64,000 bases of DNA from NCBI RefSeq assembly GCF_003573695.1, contig NC_039358.1:231893560-231957559 (forward strand), given 5' to 3'. Shown here piece after piece: positions 24,862 through 36,977 of the stretch. The notes beneath the pieces are model-generated. The model had not been told where the DNA came from. It did not search any database and saw nothing but the letters and a program-made list of their open reading frames with translations. The DNA is from Papaver somniferum (lineage: Eukaryota > Streptophyta > Magnoliopsida > Ranunculales > Papaveraceae). The first letter of the stretch is position 1; each line of letters starts with the position of its first letter. Both the position numbers and the translations under genes were made by a program.

Positions 24862-25149
24862 TCAAGGCCTACCCAATACGATATCACAAACGTCCATGTC
24901 AACTACTTCGCAAATGATTGAGTCGGCATATGCCTTCCTGATTGAAAATGGAAATCTGCAAACACCTATGCAAGTAATTGATCCACTATGGATACACGCA
25001 ATTTGGTCTGGCCAAGGATACCAATCCATCTCTAGTCCTGCGGCTTCTACCATTCTTCTCGACACCAAGTTATAACTGAAACCATCATCGATTACAAAAC
25101 GGCACACTCCCATTAACAGATCCAGAAAATTTAGGCAACTGCGTATCAT
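24862..25149 (-). pseudogene. Retroviral-type aspartic protease fragment of nested element
   Basis: The order CRFVIDDGFSYNLVSRRMVE, then IACIHSGSITCIGVCRFPFSI, then VVDMDVCDIVLGRP matches the protease segment of plant gypsy polyproteins (usual core IDGGS-x-NLVS; final block LLLGRPW). The active-site triad is altered (DDG). Only about 95 residues remain, with no reverse transcriptase after it. Confidence 0.65.
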
Positions 25150-28100
25150 AACAATTTACCATGTCGCAAACTCCAACTAGTATCGAGGTTAAATGTTTTC
25201 TGCAGACGTAACTTAGTGGGTGCTCAAAATTAATACGGGTTCTATGGGTGGACTTGAAGTTTGATAGGTGGACACAAATGAGTAAGGTGGTTAGTGGGCC
25301 TGTAATAAAACAAGCCGAGTAGAACTCTTTCTCCCACTAATAACAAAACTAGGGTTTCACCGTAAACAAATTAACACCAATAGTGATCAAAATATACTTA
25401 CCAAATCGTAACAATTGAGATGATGAACAAGAACGCCAACGGATGTTAACCAAAACTCAGAATCTTTACTGCGTTTATTTTTTACTTCTTTTTTTATATG
25501 ATAAAAATAATTTTTGATAGAAACCTAGATATCAAGAGACTCCTCGATCAATCCTTCTAGGAAAAAAACCCACAGATGATCATCACAGGAAAAGCCTGCT
25601 CTGGTAGCACCTGATACGGCACAGCGGAAACGATTTGAAAACAATCGACACGCGGAGAATCCACTCCGGTAAACATGACCCAATAATGATAGACAACTCC
25701 AATCCAGGAGCAAAGCGACGATAAACGATCATTGATGATCAATCTCTCAAGGAGAGTTACACAGGTTCTTAACCAAATGCATTTTCATTAAACGAGCTAA
25801 TCCAAGCTAAATTACAGTGATAATGGAAATGGCTATTTATAGCCTCCAAACGTAAAAACCTAAAAGTCTAAAATTACTAAACTACCTAAGAAAATATATT
25901 ATTCTCATAAAAACTAGATAAAACTAAGAAAGAAACTAATTACCCTAATAACTTAAATACCAAAACTAATAAATATCCAAAATTTAGTCAAATCCTGAAA
26001 TATATGAGACTTGCAAAAATGCGTCCCGTATCACAGTCTCCAGTCATGTTTCCAGTCAACGCAGTCTGCCAGTCAAAGATCGATAGTCACAGTCAACATC
26101 AAAAAGTCAACTTTATAGTCAAAGTCAAGGTCGTTGGTCAAACCCGCTAGCCCATGTCAATTTGTCTCGTTTAGTGAAAAACCCTGAAAGAAAATTTTGG
26201 AAGTTTCTGGATGACTTGTTGACCAATTGCTGGAGGCAAGTTCTGGAATGTTCCAGATGACTTACTGTCCAAGTTACATCTGTATGAAGTTTATCTCGAA
26301 ATTAGGGTTTACCCAAGTATTCAACTGTATAAATAGAGGAGAAAACTTCAAAGTCATGTTCGTGAGAAAGCAATTTGATCGTAACTGCTGGATCCCAGTT
26401 TTGATCATAATTGATGCAGTCCAGTTAATCACAGTTATTGTAGTCCAGTTGATCACAACTGCCATAGTCCCGTTTCGCGGTTTGCTAAAGCTATTACCTG
26501 AGGAAGCCACCAACATTGTACCACTACAAAGATCGATGAAACTATTGTCAGGACGTTCGGTCCGAAGCAAAAGATAGAATGCAAACATCATCAAAACAGA
26601 TGTTATGATGTTCGATCCGCAACATGTACAAGTCCAAACTTTGGAGTAATCGGTTCCCAGATAACGTAGTGGCAGCATGTTCGATTTCGAAGCTTCTCGA
26701 AATCACCACCACCATGTTTATCAGGTTGTCAAGCTACCTATATCTAACTGCTTATATCATTTACCTGCATCAACTGCACATATGACAGAGATAGGAGGCG
26801 AAAAACCTAGAAACAACTTCCAAAAAAGCATCGCAAAAAATTTCAGAAAAGGTCACCAAATGTGTAGCAAAACTGCCGTGGAAAAGATTGTGACAAACGA
26901 CAACTGTCCAAGAAAACTATTACTGAAAGTTCAAGGAGAAAAATTTTGCAAACGGTTCCACGGAAAAGACAACAGACAAAGAACCGTTGCAAGAGTATCG
27001 TGAGGAAAAACAATAATTCACAAAAACCGTGGCCAAAAGTTTTCAGGAAAAAAAAATCCAGTAAAAGTCGGCGGCCACATCCGGCGGCCACGTCAGATAG
27101 TTAGCCGCAATCTTAGCCAAACAGAACCAACCGAGCCGCCATCAGAGCCGAGCCGTCAAATGGAGCTGAACCACCCAACAACCCTAGCCACTGGATATTT
27201 CGATCCAACTCTATTATATGCCTAGATTTTTCCACCCAAGCAGACCCAGAAGCAAAGATGCTGAGTAGAGACAAGAAAAGCCAAGCCGTCTACCTAGCCA
27301 TGTCAGTGCTGTGGATCCAAGCCTTAACTCCAATCCAAGCGGTTCAGCTGAGCCATTGAACCGAACCAGATGTTTCCATTCTAACAGAGCCAATTGAATC
27401 GAACCTGTTCATATCTGGTTCGTATCCCGGTCAAACCATTGCCCGGTCGGACCAACTAGCCAAGTCAACATGACAACCAGCTTCCACGTTGGTGCCCAGT
27501 CAGCCACCACGCCTCCGCCACATCAACGCCACGTAAACAAAGAAGTGACACAACATATATTAGTACCACGTCAGCACAACAGTCCACATCATCTGCCATG
27601 TCAACGGAATATGACTTCCATGTTATCAATTCATAACTCGTCAGTAAAGGTTGCGCCACGTCTTGATTTAGTCAGATGCCCCTTCAGCATGACGTCAGTG
27701 GTACTGCCACCCTCATTTGGAGTATTGTTCACCCATATCCGTCACCCACTTCGGTTCTGACGTTCACCTACATCAAGTTTCTGTCACCCATGACAGTTGT
27801 GACGTTTACCCACATTACATTTTTGTCACCCTCGTTATGGTCTTGTTTACTGACTTCAGGCAGACATTCATCTTTGTTGATTTACTGTGATGGTAATTCT
27901 GTTCCGACGGGGATTGTCGGCGGCCAAAAAAAAAAATCAACCCAACTCAACCCATTCAGGATATTCACGCCCCAGCCGATCTTTACCCCGACTCCTTTGT
28001 TTTTGGGATGTTTCCACCCCACTGTTGGGTTTGGGATTTTCCATTCTTTACTTTGGGTTGGGGAAGTTGGGATTTTCTTTATCGTGCGTCCTAATTGAGA

Positions 28101-28639
28101 TATTTTTGGCTCGTCATGGTCGTGTTTCGATTTTCTACATCATGAAGGTAATATTTTCTACATTAAGAGAAAATTATTTTGGAGCAATGACATCAGAAAT
28201 GGTCGTGTTTCCTCACCAAGCGAATTCATTGAGAAATGGATCACATCATCAACATGTCACCGCATCGTCAACCCGGAGCCACGTCAGCTAGCTTCTTGTA
28301 ATATCAATATCCACATTAGAAACCTATCACCATATCATGTGCCACGAAAGTAGAATTTACGCCATGTCAGCTGCTCCTGCCCGTCAAAAATCCATTCAAC
28401 CCAACTTACTCTGCATTACTCTGAATTTTGTTTCTTCGATAAGTTCTTCGTCATACATTCGAATTGAGTGATTTTCGGCTCGTCACTATCGTATGTCAAT
28501 TTCCAACATCATGGAGGTAGAATTTAAACGATTGGATAAAATTATTTTTTAAGTTTGAGCGACGACATTCAAAACGGTCGCATTCAATCACCAAATGAAG
28601 CCATTATTTTCGATTCTAAAACCTCAACACGCTCGTGTT

Positions 28640-28990
28640 CGGTGTTGATCACAACTGCTGCAGTCTAGTTTTCTTCATAATTGCTACAGTACAGTTGACC
28701 ATAACTCTTGTAGTCAATGTCTCAGCAACTGCTGCAGTCCAGTTAATCACAACTGTTGCAGTTCAGTTTTTCTCGTAACGACTACAGTCCATTTGATCGA
28801 ACTGTTGTTGTCCAGTTTCTCAGCAATTGCTGCATACTAGTTGATCGCAACTGCTGCAGTCCAATTTTCCTCACAACTGTTATATTTCATTTGATCGAAC
28901 TGTTGTTGTCCAGTTTCTCCACAACTGTTGAATTACAATTAATCATAACTGTTGTATTCCAATTCTAATTCAACTAGTGGACTCTAGTCC
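28640..28990 (+). repeat. Minisatellite block 1, CAGTCCAGTT family
   Basis: Diverged tandem units of about 24-30 bases. Each has a version of CAGTCCAGTT followed by GATC/TCTC and CAACTGCTG. The same unit also appears at about 26390-26475 (fewer copies) and in longer arrays downstream. Confidence 0.7.
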
Positions 28991-30729
28991 AGCAGACAAG
29001 TCCAGTAGATAATTCAAACTAGGACAAGATCCACAAGCCGCCATCACCAAACCGAGACGCTGAGCCAACTGCACCAGGCATACCCAATGCTTCAGAGCTG
29101 AGTTGTTTGCATCGTATTCCACATGATGTCATCGTGCAATCAGCGTGGCGACACCTCCCACTCACAGCATGATGTCGCATTTCACAAACCATCATAACAT
29201 CATCATGACGTCCAAGTCATCTTCGACGTCGACAATCTCCTCTTCTCCAGCGATATTCATCATTTTTCGCCACCAAGGCTGAGAGACCTTGCAAACGGTC
29301 GTCTATGAGCAATTAAGTAAAGTCAAGCGGTTACGTCAACCCGACGTCGTTCCTTTCAACCGCAATGAGCCGCATGCACCTTAAATGAACCACCACGTCA
29401 CAGCCGCCTTTCCACCCAATTACACAATTCCTGCAAATTTTCGCCAAAGTCGAAGCGTGAGTTAAGACATAATAGACTGGACATTTATGAGACATTCAAT
29501 TTTTCCTACGGATAATTCCACCCAACCTTACTAATTGGATATGGTTCAACACACGATTCTGGATTTAGACCAAACCAATCCAACTAGTCCAGTCAGCAGA
29601 CTATAAGCGCAAATCAAGGGAATATCAGTTGTTGCATCAGCACTTTCTCCAGTCATCAGCATCGCATTAGCCATCAAGCCAATTTTTGGTTCGTTGCGTT
29701 TTTTTTTTTTAAATCCCCATCAACATGGAGGCAATAATACTTGCACTTTGAAAATTTTAATTTGAGATATGGTGCGGTTACATCGATAACGGTCATCAAC
29801 CACCATCAAGTGAAAACTTTATATCATCTCCAAGTCCAGTAGATGATATGTTTCCAAAGTTCGTGCTAACGGTTATGTCGACTATGGTCCGCAACTTAAT
29901 CACATCTAAAGTTTGTGGAAACTGTTGTGTTGAATTTATGTAAACAACATGTTTGCGATTATAGTTCGTCAGGATATTTTCCTCGAGAGTTCATCGGCAT
30001 CTAGATCGATCTCGAGCAACTTGATTCATTTTACAGTTCAGAGGTGTTGTTGCCTGAATTTTTTCGCAACATGCTGATCGTTAGTCATTACCACTGGAAA
30101 ACATCAACATAGACAGTGGACATCCTAATAACCACATAAATAAAGTAGCAATAGCACTTTTAATAAGGTACGAATACAATTTAAATATTTTCACATCTTT
30201 TTCATTTAATCATGCATATATTTTTTTTCCACTAGGACATCTAGATCTACAATGTGGGGAGAATTTATGCATGCCAAGACATGTGGAGATGCACACGTCT
30301 CAATTTTGCGCGCATCTGGAATAGTGGGATTGGACCCTTGCGCAAATTCCAGATAGTAGAAAACCTTCAACTTCATTCCATGCGCGAGCGAGACTCAGCA
30401 AGGCAAATGTGCGCGCATTAAACAACATGACAATCACTATCTTCTTTGGAGATTTGCATATCAATTCAACCGCGATGACGATCGCTTAGGGGAGACATAT
30501 GTAACACCTCAACATAGAAACGAATTCTTTCGGATCTAGTTGCACAACACTCCACACGCTTGGGGGAGAGTTACGTAGAACCTAAGTGCAATTCAACTGC
30601 TGTGAATTACAACAAAAGGAAACCCGAACTTCTTAATCTTACAACGAGTTACATGATTAAGAGGGGGCTAGTATATACCCTAATACTTCGATGCAAATAT
30701 CGTCAAACTGCAACGTTTAAAACATCACA

Positions 30730-31640
30730 CATGTAACTGCTACAGTCCAGTTGATCATAACTGTTGTAGTCCAGTTCAACAGAAACTGCTACAGTCCAGT
30801 TGATCGTAATCGTTGTAGTCCAGTTCATCATGTCCATCTTCGCTTATATCTCCTGCAGTCAGCTAACCACAGCTTTTGTAGTCCAGATTTGTTCGCAGCT
30901 TCTGCGGTCCAGCTGAACGCAGCTGCTGTAGTGAAGCTTTGCCCATTGCTTTTACAGTCTAGCTGATCGAAGCTGCTGCAAGTCTAGCTTTGTTCGTATC
31001 TGCTACAGTGAAGCTTTGCCCGTTGCTACTGCAGTCCAGATGATCGACGTTGTTGCAGTCCAGCTTTGTTCGCAGCTGCTGCAGTCCAGCTTTGTTCGCA
31101 ACTTCTGCAGTCTAGCTAATCGCAGTTATTTCAGTGCATCTTAGCCCGCATCTGCTGCAGTCCATCTTTGTTCGCAGCTGCTGTTTTGAAGCTTTGCCCA
31201 TTTCTGTTGCAGTCCAGCTTTGTCCACAATGCATCTTTTCCCGTTGCTGCTGCAGTCCAGCTGTGTTCGCTGCTCCTACAGTCCAGCTGATGACAGCTAA
31301 TGCAGTGCAGCTTTACCCGCAGCTGTTGCAGTCCAGCTGTTCGTAGCTGCTGCAGTGCGGTTTTGCTCACACCTCTTGTAGTCCGACTGATCGCAGTAGA
31401 CGCATTGCAGCTTTGCTCGTAGATGCTGCAGTCCAGCTGATCACATCTGCGGCATTCCAGCTTTGCTCGAAGCTGTTGTAATCCAGTTTTGCTCATAACT
31501 GTTGTAGTACAATTTTATATGGCTGTCGCAGTCCATGGTACCACAATTATCGCATTCCAATTCCGCTGCAATTGTTATGGTCTAGTTTTACATCACTATT
31601 GTTATCTTGATTCATATAACTGTAGACGACATATAAAGAT
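30730..31640 (+). repeat. Minisatellite block 2, CAGTCCAGCT family
   Basis: About 0.9 kb of diverged tandem units, 24-27 bases each, alternating CAGTCCAGCTTTGTTCGCAG-like and CAGTCCAGCTGATCGCAG-like versions. Units are most regular at 31020-31130. The PstI-like word CTGCAG recurs at almost every unit. A further block lies at about 35240-35500. It lies just left of the solo LTR at 31685. Confidence 0.75.
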
Positions 31641-31684
31641 CGTTGTCAAATCTATAAGCACATCCAAGACCGTTGGGAGGTTCA

Positions 31685-34600
31685 TGTAGAGGTACGCAAG
31701 CTCGTCAACGCTATTAGACTAGTCAAGAGACGTTTTAGCCGATAATAACTCGATTAGTTTAACACGAACGTCAATTATTAGGAATTAATCTAACAACTAG
31801 TTAGACACGAAACTAGTATCGTTAAATAGGTCTCGAAAAGTTACGCGGAATAGACTACTTGAACGTGTCATTCGGATATCAGATGAAGAAGATATCATCA
31901 GTTTTGTTTGAAGGGAAAAATAGTCTTTTGCCATTTTACCCACTGGGGCTGCCCTTATCCTTTTGATGGGTGTTCCAGTAGAATTCTCCTTTTTCTTATC
32001 TAACCAAATCGATCTGATAAACTTACTTTTCTCTTCTTCTTTCTTTTTATTCTTCTTTCTTCTTCTTTGTTGTTCTCTTCTCTGAGTTCCCCTTCTGCTG
32101 GCGTTTTGAGAGACGAGAGAGTGATTCTGAGATCGAGATAAGAAAATATTGATCATGAGTAAAGTGATGGTGGTGATGTTGTTGCAGTTTGAACTTTGGA
32201 GGAAGTTGACTTGAGAAATAAAGGTTAGGGTTTCGGTTATTCGTTGAAGATATAATTTGAGATGATTAAGAAGAAACTAAGAGGTGGGTGTTGAAGGTCA
32301 TGGGGTGAATAAAAAGTTTATGTTGTTAATTTGGAGATTCAGTTACTGAGGAGAACTTTAATTGATGAAATTAGGGTTGTAAGAAGAATTCTGAGAATAA
32401 TTAGAGGTCGAAATTGATGTTCTAAGTGGTTGATCCGAGCTTTATAATGAGTGATTGGAGTTGAAATAAATGTGAGTTAAGTTTCTGATGATGAATTGGT
32501 GAATCAATGAATTAGGTTTATGTTTTGTTCTTCTCCAAAATTGAAGTTAGGGCTTTTGGTAGAAGCTGAACCGAACTGGTAGGTGATTGCTGTCTTAAGA
32601 AGAATTGGTGGATCAAGTCAAGTGAATAAGAAACTGAATCCAAATTCCTGAGTAGCTCAGACTTAAGGTAATCTTTCTTCTTAAATTGAACTTGTGGAGT
32701 TTGTTCTCTTTTGCTGGTTTTATGATTGTTGATGAAGTTGAGAAATGGTTATGAGATAAATATGTGGTTAAGATTAGAGCATGAGTTAGAATGATGCAGG
32801 AAATGGTTGAAGTTCTTTGGATGAATGTTGTTAGGTTGTAGCAAAGAAGTTAGATGGAGGTTTGTTGTGCAATAATAATGAATGAGATGTTATAGGAAGT
32901 GTGAATATTATATGAGTTAAGAATTGGTTGAGCTATTGTAGTTGAGTTATAGAAATTACAAGGCTGAGTAAAATGGATAAGTTGTATGTGATTTGCAGCT
33001 AATGAGTTAACCGTTGTGATGATATAAGATGCAAGGGAATGGGTATAGGATTGTACTGAATTATGAGTTGTAGTTTATATGAATGATCTAGGTGGATGTG
33101 AGATTGATTTGAGTGTTGACGTTGTTGTGGTAGTTGATGTGATGTTGTTGAATACAAGGAAAGGTTTGTTGTATGGGAAAGGTAATGGTTCCGTTGAATT
33201 GAAGTTGTTGGTGTGACAACAAAGTCACAATGTTGTGACTCTTAGAGGTTGAACTGAATGTCTTGTGGTGGTTCAGGTATTATGGATTACTAGTGGTTGA
33301 ATTAATTGGATTTTAGAAAGCATGTGATAGGGATGAAATGAGTATTACCTATAAAGATACAACTGGCGGTGTAGAGTATTGTTGTATCCTGAGTTGGGAG
33401 AGTAGAAATTATATAGGAATGATGTGTAGAATCAAAGTTGGATAGTCTCTTTGAAAGCCTGCTGCTACTGCAATTGTAGGTAAACATAGTTTACATTTGT
33501 AATTGAAATTCAAAGTTGTTTAAGAATGAATGAATTGATGCATTGTTTAGATTGAAGTTGAACTGGGTCAGAACTGCAACTGTGCGAGAACCTGTGGTCT
33601 GTCTGACTGAACTTATTCAATCTGACTCGGTTTTGTCCTTGTCGACCAATAACCAGACCTGACTAGTTTTGACTTAGTAGACGTTGACCGAGTTGACTCT
33701 GTTGATTAGACTTGACCATTTGACCATAACATAGACTTGACTGTTGACCTGACCTTGGAGGTTGACCGTTAATGGACCTTTTGACTGTTAGAGGTCGTTA
33801 GTCCATCGTAATGGACCAGGACTTGTGTATTGGGCTTGCTTAGTGGACTTGGGCTTAGGTTTAGTTTTCTTATTTTGACTTATTGGACCTTATGTTCTGA
33901 ATTAGCCTTAGTTTATTCTACAAAGTTGTAGATATTCATTGGACCTACTAAATGGACTATAGAACTGACTCGATTGGATTAGTAAACCTTTAGATATGCT
34001 AAAGGTATAGAATGAGAGAGTGCAATCCATAAATGGGCTTAAACCATTAGATAAACTTGTTATGAACCTTGTATGAGCCTTTTGGCTAATTCCTGAGAGT
34101 GCTTGTGTGATTAACAATTACTCTTTTATTAACAACGATCTATTGAAGGATAAACCAGTGGATAGTAGATTTCGAGGTAGGCATGCCTTGTCATCGAAAC
34201 AGGTGGAAACTCTGTAACCTTCTTGTAATCACTGAGTTTTCTTTCTATCTGCGAGCATGATGTGCTTTTACTTCTTGTGAGCATATTTGTGTATAATTGA
34301 ATGGGTATGTGGTGTGATATGCGTTGTGTAATTTCCCCGCAAGGAGTGTCTGTGTATCCCCACAGCTTCTTGCTAAGTCAAGTAGCGCGAGATGTGCAGT
34401 ATTAGCTAGTAAAGCGAGATGTGTGGTATTATTACTTTTTATTTTATACCCTATTGTTGTCTTCAGTAGCGCGAGATGTGCAGTATTATAAACGAATATA
34501 TCTGGGGAAATTATGCAAGTACATGTTGTACTTTATTATTATATCTATATGAGATCTGTAATTGGTGTCAGAGGTGTTGAATATTTTCCTAGATTCTTGT

Positions 34601-34997
34601 ACTTAAATTGTTATGCTGATAGTAGTTGTTTGTGATTACTTGAGAGTTATATGTTTTCAATTGGGCACCCCTTTGGGATGATGTGCTCACTAGTTCCCAC
34701 TTCAGTTTCGGTAATCAGAAGAAAAGGTGCACGTGAAGATATTCGTTTTTGTAACGTAAAGTTTTAGCGAACTGGAGATGTATATTTATCTTTTATGTAT
34801 GTACTCTTTATCTATAAACAACACATTATTATATTCATATCACTCGAGAGACTTTCATTTATATAATATCAGAGAGTTTGTGTTTTTCTATTAGCACTTT
34901 ATGTAATTATGATTCTTAAAATCGATAATCTAGATTTGGTACTTCAATTAGGTTGTAATCCTATTAGCGAAGCAGGTGATTAGGTTGGGGCGTCACA
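31685..34997 (+). mobile_element. Solo LTR (3.3 kb) of a large Ty3/gypsy element
   Basis: Starts TGTAGAGGTACGC, ends GGGGCGTCACA, flanked by the perfect 5-bp duplication GTTCA (31680-31684 and 34998-35002). Within it, TCGTTAAATAGGTCTCGAAA and GGCATGCCTTGTCATCG-like stretches have the style of long chromovirus (Tekay/Del-like) LTRs; the lineage is inference. There is no primer-binding site or polypurine tract next to it, so the internal region was lost by LTR-LTR recombination. Its right half is repeated at 44292-46049. Confidence 0.85.
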
Positions 34998-35002
34998 GTT
35001 CA

Positions 35003-35574
35003 GCGGTGCACAAAGTCTGTTACCATCCCAACGATTCAAGGATCTCAACAATGGATGTCTTCTTTCACTCACAACTTCTGTAACTCAGCCTGTAGTTGAC
35101 AACAGTTTATTACCAACAACTACTACTACCCAGTTTGGTCGGAAATTTATATAAGACCACAAATTCGATTTTCGATTGCAACACTAGTCAACGCAGATTC
35201 TAGCTTAGTGATTTCTAGGATAGCTCATATTTTCCAAGAACTTCCACCAGTGTAGTTTTACACAACTGATGTAGTTCAGTTTCGCATTAACTACTACAAC
35301 CCAGTTTCAATTCAACTACTTCAGCCCAGTTTTGCATCAACAGCTACATCTCACTTTCAACAATTGTTTTCGCATCTATTACTGCAATCCAGTTTCACCA
35401 GTAACTGTTCAAGTCATATCTCGCCCGCAAACATTGCACTCCAGTGTCAGGCAACTATTGCGCTCTAGTATCACGCTTCCATTGAAGACCAGTTCGGCCT
35501 TAAATCCATTTTTTTCTACAACAATGGTTTGTGCTCACCTGCTACCCTTAGATATTCCAATCTCAATAACCTCA
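35003..35574 (+). repeat. Internal remnant of composite element with CCAGTTT repeats
   Basis: Continues the interrupted internal region after the solo LTR: short units with CCAGTTTCGCA / CCAGTTTCAATTCAACTAC. Compared with copy B (46055-46490) it keeps a 150-bp stretch that B lost, but lacks about 200 bp before the LTR that B kept, ending at a shared CACTT/TACTT word. Confidence 0.65.
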
Positions 35575-36489
35575 CTTGAATCACCATTTGGCCCTCATTA
35601 AAGTGTCGTTCATCCAACCAACTCAGCATACATGCTAACCGATTCTGCCGTCCGGTCAATGGTCAAAGTCAAAGACCAGTCAACCATCAAAGTCAGAGGT
35701 CGATCAACTGTCAAAGCCTTGTTACCAATCACGTTTCCAGCCAAATTTCCAGCCACGTTGCCAGCCAGTTTCCAACCATGCTGCCATCCTGTTTCCAACC
35801 ATGTTGCAAACCGTGCTGCCATTCAGATTTCATCCATGTCTCCAACCGCGTTGCCATCCATATTTTAGCCATGTTACCAATCGTGCTATCAACCTTCCTC
35901 CATCCATGTTGCCAGCCATCCAGTCTCCAGTCATGTTTCCACTCAAAGCAGTCTGTTAATTAAAGATCGACAGTCGCAGTCAACATCAAAAAGTCAATCA
36001 TGTAGTCAAAGTCAAGGTCGTTGGTCAAACCCGTTATCTCGTATCAATTTGTCTCGTTTCCACCGATGTAGTGCAAAAAACCTGGAAGAATATTTTGAAA
36101 GTTTCTGGATGACTTGATGACCAAATTGCTGGAGGGAAGTTCTGGAACATTCCAGATGACTTGTTCGCCAAGTTACTTCTGCATGAAATTTATCTCGAAA
36201 TTAGGGTTTAGCCCAGATATTCAACTGTATAAACATAGGAGAATCTCAACCCTAAAGGGACACACCCTAATACACCAACAAACCCTAAGATCAAAAATAA
36301 ATTGTATCAATCAAATCAATAAAATATCTCTCCTTACGGGGATTTATCCATGGATGTAGGAAAAACTTGCTGAACCACTTTAAATTCCTGTCTCTCATAT
36401 TTATGTTTGTTTTGTGCAAAACCCTAGTTTTCATCATCATCATCAAGTCGATTGTGTTTTGTGCCTGGAAATATTTCCGGGTACAAACA
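35575..36489 (+). mobile_element. Right LTR of composite element, 5' end deleted
   Basis: Matches 46677-47586 in copy B. It lacks the first 50 bases of the LTR and the polypurine tract. Ends GGGTACAAACA at 36489, directly against F-box gene sequence. The AAACCCTAGTTTTCATCATCATC block near the end is shared by both copies. Confidence 0.8.
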
Positions 36490-36977
36490 ATATGATCAAA
36501 TCAAAATTGAGAGTCTTGAAACAAAGAAATACCTGCAGGCGGTACCCTCCGTAATCTCAATTAGTTGTGCTTCTATCTGTACTTAGATTGGCTGTTAAAG
36601 TTAAATCATTGTCGCTCCACCGCGGGTTACTTGGAATCCTTCGTCTAAGTGGTTTCACCAAAAAAAGACATTTGCATGTGTATAATGTAAATCAGCAAAA
36701 TATGGATCTTCTTTTATTAGGAATAACCAAGTTTTAGATAACATTTGAAAAGTATAAGTAACTTCACTGGGAGCCGTCTTAAGATCTCATATTCTATTAT
36801 ATCTTCATGAATAACACTACAACTTCTACTATTACCACTACTGTTACGACCACAAGTGATTTCAATATCTGTATTCTCATTATCACAGCCACTGGTTATC
36901 ATTCTTGTAAAAAGATTGAAAAATATTACACAGAAAGAGAGTGAATAACTTGGACCTACAGTGATTACTTGGGTCAA
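36490..36977 (-). pseudogene. N-terminal half of F-box gene, copy A
   Basis: From the ATG at 36977 the frame reads MTQVITVGPSY... to HEDIIEYEILRRLPVKLLILFKC, a clear F-box (the Skp1-binding helix pair ILRRLPVK-LLxxFKC). Just after FKC the frame must shift to continue as SKTWLFLIKEDPYFADLHYTHANVFFW, the usual F-box continuation; in the original frame a stop follows 7 residues later. A further stop comes after FFW. Sequence then runs up to the composite LTR end. The C-terminal half probably is 22588-23345. The frameshift is shared with copy B, so the gene was dead before duplication. It is divergent to RALF. Confidence 0.75.

Larger units (their letters stand above)
23793..26033 (-). mobile_element. 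Nested non-autonomous gypsy-like element with 422-bp LTRs
   Basis: Two 422-bp LTRs (23793-24214 and 25612-26033) start TGATACGGCAC on the plus strand and end GTATCA. A perfect 5-bp target duplication CAGTC is at 23788-23792 and 26034-26038. The element reads on the minus strand: the purine tract AATAGGGGAGCC (plus-strand complement just right of 24214) precedes its 3' LTR. The 1.4-kb interior keeps only a protease-like fragment and an unrecognised open frame, so it cannot move by itself. The LTRs differ by roughly one base in twenty over the part compared by eye. Confidence 0.88.
23378..26340 (+). mobile_element. Left LTR of composite element, split by a nested insertion and lacking U5
   Basis: Bases 23378-23792 and 26034-26340 together match the first two thirds of the intact LTR at 46627-47586: GTCAAAGTCAA-rich U3, the TTCCAGC-CATGTTGCC tandem block, then TATAAATA at 26328-26335. 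Similarity stops just after the TATA region, so R-U5, the primer-binding site and the first internal bases are lost. Confidence 0.75.
26341..31684 (+). repeat. Internal non-coding region of the composite element
   Basis: No protein domain is visible on either strand over 5.3 kb. A block with TTTTTGGCTCGTC, a CAACATCATGGAGG-like word and an AACGGTCG-like word recurs in degenerate form near 28095-28230, 28455-28610, 29250-29310 and 29680-29830, a long-period repeat of a few hundred bases. Several polypurine-tract-like stretches occur (for example GAGGGGGCTAG near 30661-30671), which suggests that ends of older elements are embedded. Confidence 0.55.
23378..36489 (+). mobile_element. Composite non-coding LTR retroelement inserted in the F-box gene
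   Basis: Begins with an LTR (TGTTTGTATC) and ends with the same LTR family (GGGTACAAACA, the inverted complement of the LTR start). The interior has no gag or pol reading frame but carries long degenerate repeats and minisatellites. Two younger insertions are nested in it: 23793-26033 inside the left LTR and a solo LTR at 31685-34997. The flanks (GTAGG and AATAT) are not a target-site duplication, so the two ends may come from recombination between elements or from later loss. Confidence 0.7.

Noticed and set aside
31131..31496. 121-residue minus-strand frame with LQQLRAKL-type repeats
   Set aside because: Translation of the CAGTCCAGCT minisatellite; it reads through because units happen to be free of stops.
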